Shown in pieces: positions 58,446 through 64,000 of a stretch of DNA of 64,000 bases. A model generated the notes under the pieces. The model was given only the letters and a program-made list of their open reading frames with translations. It searched no databases and was not told where the DNA came from. Origin of the DNA: Clarkia xantiana subsp. parviflora (Eukaryota; Streptophyta; Magnoliopsida; Myrtales; Onagraceae); contig JAPTYO010000017.1 in the NCBI GenBank assembly GCA_036873135.1, forward strand, positions 5,394,001-5,458,000, in the 5' to 3' direction. How positions within the stretch are numbered: the first letter of the stretch is position 1; each line of letters opens with the position of its first letter. The position numbers and the translations under genes were made by a program.

Positions 58446-59161
58446 TGATGGGTTCCGCTGTAGTCGCGAAGCCCTTTAACGACGAGTAAATGGTGAATAG
58501 GCCCACTGGGCCCTAAAAAGGGTCAAGAAGCCCAATGCGAAGGGTCCCGATGAGAGGAGTCCCGATGATGAAAGGTCCCGACAGAGTCGGTCCCGATAGG
58601 CGAACCAGGAGCTCCCGATGAGATGCCTTTAAGTAGGCCCCGATGATGAATCCCTGAGAATATTGGCCCTGTCACGATGACGAGGGGCCCCGAGCGGTGA
58701 CACAATGAGATAACCCTGGAGTCCCCGATACTGGACGGGACTTGCTATCAGAGGTTGAGGCCGAGATACGCAGAGCGTGGCCGAGATAAGCGAGATCATG
58801 GCCTAGACAGGCGGGATCGTGGCCGAGATACGTGGAGCGTGGCCGAGATAGGCGAGATCATGGCCGAGATAGGCGGGATCGTGGCCGAGATACGCGGAAC
58901 GTGGGCTAACCGCCCCAGCGGTTCACCAGGTGACTGAGGTAGCTCTTCGCCTATAAAAGGGCAGCAGTTACCTCAGATCACATACGTTTTGAGATACACA
59001 CTTTGAGTTTACTGTTTGCCAGTTCATACGAGATACTCATTTAAGCATCGGAGAGGGATTCTGGGTCACCGCCCGGTCTATCCCCTCTTGCAGGATTACG
59101 TGGAGCGAAGGAGCTCCAATCGCCGTCAAAGATCGTACCGGAGTTCCACCGTGATCCAACA
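58446..59161 (+). repeat. Element F 3' LTR
   Basis: 716 bp; 20 bp longer than its partner by one U3 subrepeat (58825-58870). TATA dyad 58934-58976. Confidence 0.95.
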
Positions 59162-59166
59162 GAAAG

Positions 59167-59545
59167 GATGTCGCAACATGTTACTTTTGATAGATGTGAA
59201 CATGGGTATTGTCCTTTTTAGAAGGGTATTGCACCATGTCACTTTTGGTTGCATGATGTTGCTTTTGAATTTGTTGAAGATGAACTTGTTGATGTCGCTT
59301 ATTATAAGTTGCATGGCGTGATGATTATGAGTAGTATGCACGTTGTTTTCTACTTGATATTAATCCAGAGTATAGTGCATAATGTGAGAAGGTACCTGCG
59401 AGAGTAAATTGACTTTATTAAATGATTGATGTGATTACATGATTGTAAACAAACTTGGAGTTAATAAATCTCCCTCCTTTTTATATAAGAGTTTAAGACA
59501 AAAGAGCTTGATACAATAGCTCCTTTGTGATATAATGTTCTTCCT
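59167..59545 (-). other. Element E sequence just after integrase
   Basis: Short atgttacttttg / atgtcacttttgg-type repeats at 59175-59330, then AT-rich sequence to the integrase stop. No gene. Confidence 0.5.
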
Positions 59546-62500
59546 TCAACCGTGGAATTTCATCAAGTGCCCCCCGTTGAATGTGTTTGGAAGGATGTTG
59601 CCCTCGGTGTCTTGAAGGCGGTACGCGCTAACATAAGGGACTGAGACAATGTTGTATGGGCCTTCCCACTTTGGAGATAACTTGTTGATTTGATCCAAGT
59701 GTGAGAATTCATTCCTTCTCCACACCATCTCGCCTACATGGAATTGTCTTTCTTTCACTTTCCTGTTGTAGTGTCTTGCAGTTATTAAGCGCATACGTGC
59801 TTGGGTTAGCTCCGAGTTTCGCCTTCTTTCGTCTGCCAAATCCAGGTCTAAACGCATTTCCGCTTCGTTGGTTTGGGGATTGAAGTGATTTGTGCGGTAT
59901 GATGAGACAGCGATTTCGATTGGAGCTACGACTTCTGTTCCGTATACCAGGCTAAACGGTGTTTCGCCTGTTGACTCCTTCGGGGTTGTACGCACAACCA
60001 ATAAAGACACTGCTAAGCTCTTCTGCCCATCCTCCTTTCAAAGCATGAACTCTCTTCTTTAGACCATCCAGGACGATCTTGTTGGCGGATTCGACTTATC
60101 CATCGTTTTGAGCATGTCGCACTGATGCGAAACGGTGATCTATGTTGAGTCTCTCACAGAACGCTTGCAGTCTTGAACTTCTGAATTGTGGCCCATTGTC
60201 GCTGATGAGTACTCTTGGTACGCCATATCGTGCAATGATGTGGTTTCGTATGAAATCCATTATTTGTGCGTCCGTCGTACGTGCTAATGCCTTAGCTTCA
60301 ATCCACTTGGAGAAGTAGTCGATAACTACTACAATGTACTTTGTTTGCCCCTTGGATTGTGGAAGTGGTCCTACCAAGTCAATTCCCCATTGTGCGAAAG
60401 GCCAGGAACTTGCAATTGGACACAACTCCGTTGCGGGAGCCGTTATGTTCCTTGAATATAGTTGACAGGATTCGCATTCCGTGACCGTGTTTGTTGCTTG
60501 GCTTCTCATTGTTGGTCAATAATATCATAGACCTAGCGCTTTTCGGATTAAGGATCTTGCTCCATCGTGACCAGCTGCTTGGCCTTCGTGCAAGTCCTTC
60601 AAAATTGTCATACCTTCTGGGAAAGTTAAGCACTTTAGGTATGGAATTGAGAATCATTTCTTGTATAGCTGGCCTTCGATCAATGTATAGTTGACAACGA
60701 TTCTTCTGATTTTTTGTGCTTTAAGTCTTTCTTCCGGTAGGACGTTATACGTGAGGTATGCCAGAATTGGAGTCATCCAGGTCGGCTCTGTGTTGATATT
60801 TAACACCACTAGTTTGTCGATTACGGACATGATCCTATTTTCGACGAAGTGTGTTTCTTGGCCTTGTTCCCTCCCTTGTGCAAACTTGCTTAACGCATCT
60901 GCCTCTTGATTTTCTTCCCTTGGGACAGACGTTATGTTGAAAGTTTGAAAGCTTGCGATGAGCTCCTTTACTTGATCCAAGTATTTCTGCATGTTCTCTG
61001 ACTTAGCCACGTACTCGCCTTTGACTTGATTGACAACTAGTTGTGAGTCGCACATGACTCTTAAGTGTTTGATTCCGAGGCCTTTTGCAATCCTTAAGCC
61101 TATTATCAAGGCTTCGTATTCTGCCTCGTTATTCGTTGCTCCGAATGTTAAGCTTAGAGCATACTTCAACAGTTCTGACCCATCAGGCGAAATTATGAGG
61201 AATCCAGCTCCTGATCCTTCAACATTTGAGGAACCATCAGTGTACATTTGCCATACCTCAGTGTATTCTTCACTTTGTTGTGCCCCGTCTTGAATGCCTG
61301 TTTCCGGGGTTATTCCTGTGAATTCCGTAATAAAGTCTGCCAATGCTTTTCCCTTGATTGCTGTTTGTGGTGCAAAGTGAATGCGGAATTCACTTAGCTC
61401 GATTGACCACTTTGTTAATTTTCCTGACATGTTTGGCTTTGACAGGATGTGGTTCAAGGGTTGGTCTGTCAGGACTGTTATCTCGTGTGCATGGAAGTAT
61501 GGCCTCAATTTCCTTGCTGCCACTGAGAGCATACATGTACTTTTCGATTGGCATATAATTCACTTCGTATTTTGCCAGGATCTTGCTCACGTAGTACACT
61601 GGAAGCCGTGTAGTCCCTTTTTGTTTGACGAGTACTGAGCTGACCGCAGTGTTTCTTACGGATATGTACAGGTAGAGCGGCTCGCCTTGGATTGGTTTTG
61701 CTAATGCTGGGATCGTTCGCAAATGCTGCTTCAATTGTTGGAATGCTTCTTCGCATACTGGTGTCCACTCGAACTTCTTGTTTGCACGAAGTACTTGGAA
61801 GAATGGAAGGGATTTGTCACCTATTCTTGCGAGGAACCTGTTAAGAGCTGCTAAACGTCCATTTAGTTGTTGGACTTTTTTGTGCTGAGTCCATTTCTTC
61901 TATCGCCTTTACTTTTTCTGGGTTTGCTTCGATCCCTCTCTCGCTGACCATGAAGCCAAGAACTTTTCCTGATTGCAAGCCAAAGGCACACTTTGTTGGA
62001 TTTAATCTGACTTGGAATTCTCGCATTCTTTTAAACACCTGGCGGAGGTCATCAACATGGTTACGCCTTTTTGTCAACTTCACGACCATGTCATCTACGT
62101 ATGCTTCCATGACTTTCCCGATCATATCTCCGAAGATTGTGTTGACCATTCGTTGGTATGTTGCTCCGGTGTTAATTAGTCTGAATGGAATGACCTTGTA
62201 ATTGTAGATCTCGCTGTCTGCATAGAACGCAGTGTGAGGTGCGTCTTGTTCCGCCATTGGAGTTTGGTTGTATCCTGAATACGCATCCATTACTGACATT
62301 AGCTCGTGTCCTGCGGTGGCATCTACTAGTTGGTCGATCCTTGGCAGCGGATATGAATCCTTTGGACATGCATTGTTGAGGTCTCTGTAATCGATGCACA
62401 TTCTCATCTTGCCGTTAGGTTTGGGTACCAAAACTGGATTCGCAACCCATGTTTGATATTGCGACTCTTCAATAAAACCCGCGTTCAATAACTTGCCCAC

Positions 62501-63105
62501 TTCTTCTCGTATTGCGAGCTTTTTGTCTCCCCCCAATGAACGTAGCTTTTGTGTTATAGGTCTGGATCCTGGTTTGATGTTGAGCTTGTGAGAGATTATA
62601 TTTGGGCTTATTCCTGGCATATCGGTTGGTGACCATCCGAACAGCTCCTTATATTCTACTAGAAGTGCCTTGATTTCTATCACTTCATCTTCTGACAGTG
62701 ATGCCCCCACTCGAACCATCCTTTTTGGCTCATCGATCTTGACTTCTTGCAATGCTTCAACAGGAGCAGGACGTGCATGATCCATCCTCGGGTCTTCATC
62801 AATGATGGGAATTCCGCCATTATATGTCTTGTCACCATGTTGGAGTGCAACCTTGTAGCAATCTTTTGACAGCTGCTGATCTCCCTTTACTTCACCGACT
62901 CCTGCCTTTGTTGGAAACTTGACTTTTTGGTGTGATGTTGACGCTATCATACCCCATTTGTTCATGGTTGTGTATCCCAAGATTCCATTATATGCATCAA
63001 GTTTTTCTACGATCACGAATGGTACGTCTATTTGGAGCTGCTGCTTTCCCTCTCCCATGATGACTGGCAGATTTTTGAATCCTAACGTGTAGCTTGTCAG
63101 ACCTA
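59546..63105 (-). pseudogene. pol: Element E pol: protease end, RT, two RNase H, integrase
   Basis: Minus strand. Protease tail (TSYTLGF, AYNGILGYTTMN) near 63100-62950. RT with PKDSYPLPRIDQLVD, ATAGHELMSVMDAYSGYNQ and YVDDMVVK (about 62100). A frameshift near 61880 follows. First RNase H to about 61390, second with YTDGSSNVEGSG, NNEAEYEAL, VMCDSQLVVNQ and EADALS. Integrase has HEGQAAGHDGA, CESCQ, IDLVGPLPQSKGQ, ISDNGPQF and, after a TAA in place of Gln, VESANK. C-terminal WEGPYNIV ends at 59546. Further TGA codons occur near 60660 and within the GYYWP block (about 60525-60540). Inactive. Confidence 0.92.
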
Positions 63106-63690
63106 AATCTAACCTACGACGAATTACGTTCTGAAAACGTGCAATTTTAAAAAGAGTCGCCACTAGTTAATTGTAAGGCTAACTAGAATCCTAAATCACC
63201 TAAGCGAATAATAGATTAAACACCTAGGTATAGAATCGGTCTACGATCAGAAGTTCGAGTTCGGGGGTTCTTATTACGAATTAAAAATATATTTTTAATT
63301 ACGCCCTTTCGGTACTCAATTTACTTAATTTGCCAATTTTATCATTTACATACATTACGCCCAATGAATCTAAAAAAATGTCAAACTTAATCAAATTTCA
63401 TCATAAAAAATATTAATCATATATAATCCTAAATCTAAAAAGTTAATTATAACCTATAACTCCTAGTAAAAATGAAATCTAAAATACTAAAAAAACCTTC
63501 CAACATGCTATTAAATTAAAACTAGTCAATTACAATTAAATTACTAATTAAATTTTACCAATTACATCTAAGCTATTAATTAAATCTAACTAATTACTTT
63601 TTAATTTTTAATTAAATACAATAATAATAATTTAAAACAAAAAACCTAATAACCAAATATTAATAATAAATAACTAAAAAAAAAAAAAAA
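63106..63690. repeat. AT-rich unclassified repeat truncating element E
   Basis: Homology to pol stops near 63106. The sequence then has aaacgtgcaattttaaaaa followed by gagtcgccactag, a word I associate with a widespread plant repeat, then about 400 bp of very AT-rich sequence ending in an A-run (63675-63692). No gene. Confidence 0.45.
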
Positions 63691-64000
63691 AACAGCAGTG
63701 GGGTTTCTCACCTGCAGAAGAGATTGGCTCCGGCGGGACGGAGGCGCGGTCTCGACGGACAGGCACGGCGGCAGCAGTAGCAGTAGACACCGGCAGCAGC
63801 AGCGGACGGCGGGCGCGACGGCGGCAGCAGCAGCAGTGGACGGTCGGCGGAATGGGGTCGTGGTGGCTGAGGATGGACGGCGAACGGTCAGCGAGATGAG
63901 GTCGTGGCGGCTGAGGACCTAGGCGGGGTGGCGGATCTGGCTGAGGGTGGTGGATTGTGGCCGTAATTTTTTTTTTTTTTTGAAATAAAGCACAAAAGGA
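63691..64000. other. GC-rich CAG/CGG-repeat stretch at window end
   Basis: Imperfect cagcag, cggcgg and ggtcgtggcggctgaggac-type repeats (the last twice, about 63847 and 63900), then a T-run at 63968-63981. A short frame (63698-63922) is low complexity and not called a gene. Confidence 0.5.

Larger units (their letters stand above)
50573..59161 (+). mobile_element. Ty3/gypsy Tat/Retand-like element F, lacking the antisense gene
   Basis: 8,589 bp, LTRs 50573-51268 (696 bp) and 58446-59161 (716 bp), perfect duplication gaaag (50568-50572, 59162-59166), inserted in element E in opposite orientation. Most similar to B. Between pol and PPT there is only a repeat array. LTRs differ at about 16 positions plus a 20-bp repeat-unit indel. 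Confidence 0.96.
45560..63130 (-). mobile_element. Tat-like Ty3/gypsy element E, minus strand, interrupted
   Basis: Pol runs on the minus strand (63105-59546). Its 3' region continues to 59167, is split by element F (50573-59161) and goes on leftwards from 50572 to a PPT at 46120-46136 and a 3' LTR ending at 46119. An antisense gene (+ strand) sits between, as in A, B and D. The 5' part (gag, 5' LTR) is missing, cut by a repeat near 63110. The distal LTR boundary is uncertain. The protein is clearly divergent from the A-D/F family. Confidence 0.8.

Noticed and set aside
1..64000. Endogenous pararetrovirus or other viral insert
   Set aside because: All RT regions are followed by integrase or copia RNase H features and flanked by LTRs; no movement or coat protein motifs seen.
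1..64000. tRNA or rRNA genes
   Set aside because: No cloverleaf-like sequence or rRNA core recognised by eye; the TGGCGCC sites are primer binding sites only.

Overview
The window is a plant (probably eudicot) heterochromatin-like stretch made almost entirely of LTR retrotransposons nested in one another. No cellular housekeeping gene, tRNA or rRNA gene is visible. The plant assignment rests on Tat/Retand-type Ty3/gypsy polyproteins with a second RNase H domain, a Ty1/copia element, Mutator-like ends and a BED-finger fragment. The species cannot be named.

Layout: (1) 1-32589 is the 3' part of a Ty1/copia element (pol remnant 340-1712, 3' LTR 32022-32589). Its untranslated tail holds an ~808-bp Mutator-like element (2007-31217, ~150-bp terminal inverted repeats, 9-bp target duplication with one mismatch). 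That element holds Ty3/gypsy element A (2588-30985, duplication agggt). A is itself split by element B (3902-15226, duplication gagac, in gag) and element C (17176-24803, duplication ggctt, in RT). (2) 32590-33095 and 44744-45160 are pieces of a BED-finger (hAT-like) gene on the minus strand, broken by the copia element and by element D (33096-44738, duplication aatat). (3) ~45560-63130 is a minus-strand Tat-like element E, split by element F (50573-59161, duplication gaaag). (4) 63110-64000 is an AT-rich then GC-rich repeat that cuts off E.

Elements A, B, C, D and F are one superfamily: LTRs of 689-762 bp (TGATGGG...GATCCAACA), PBS TGGCGCCGTCTGTGGG, and a fused gag-protease-RT-RNase H(x2)-integrase frame of about 1870 codons. 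A repeat-rich 3' region follows, then a conserved hairpin, the polypurine tract and the 3' LTR. A, B and D also carry, antisense between pol and the 3' LTR, a four-exon gene with its own TATA box. E carries an unrelated-looking antisense gene of five exons whose 399-codon frame is intact. All gag-pol frames are broken by stops, many of them CAG-to-TAG or CGA-to-TGA, as expected from methylcytosine decay.

The least expected signals are structural. The 3' regions are arrays of ~20-37-bp mini-hairpins whose stems differ in sequence but stay complementary. The LTR TATA box sits inside a 43-bp dyad that is retained with compensating changes in all five families. A 33-bp hairpin abuts every polypurine tract.
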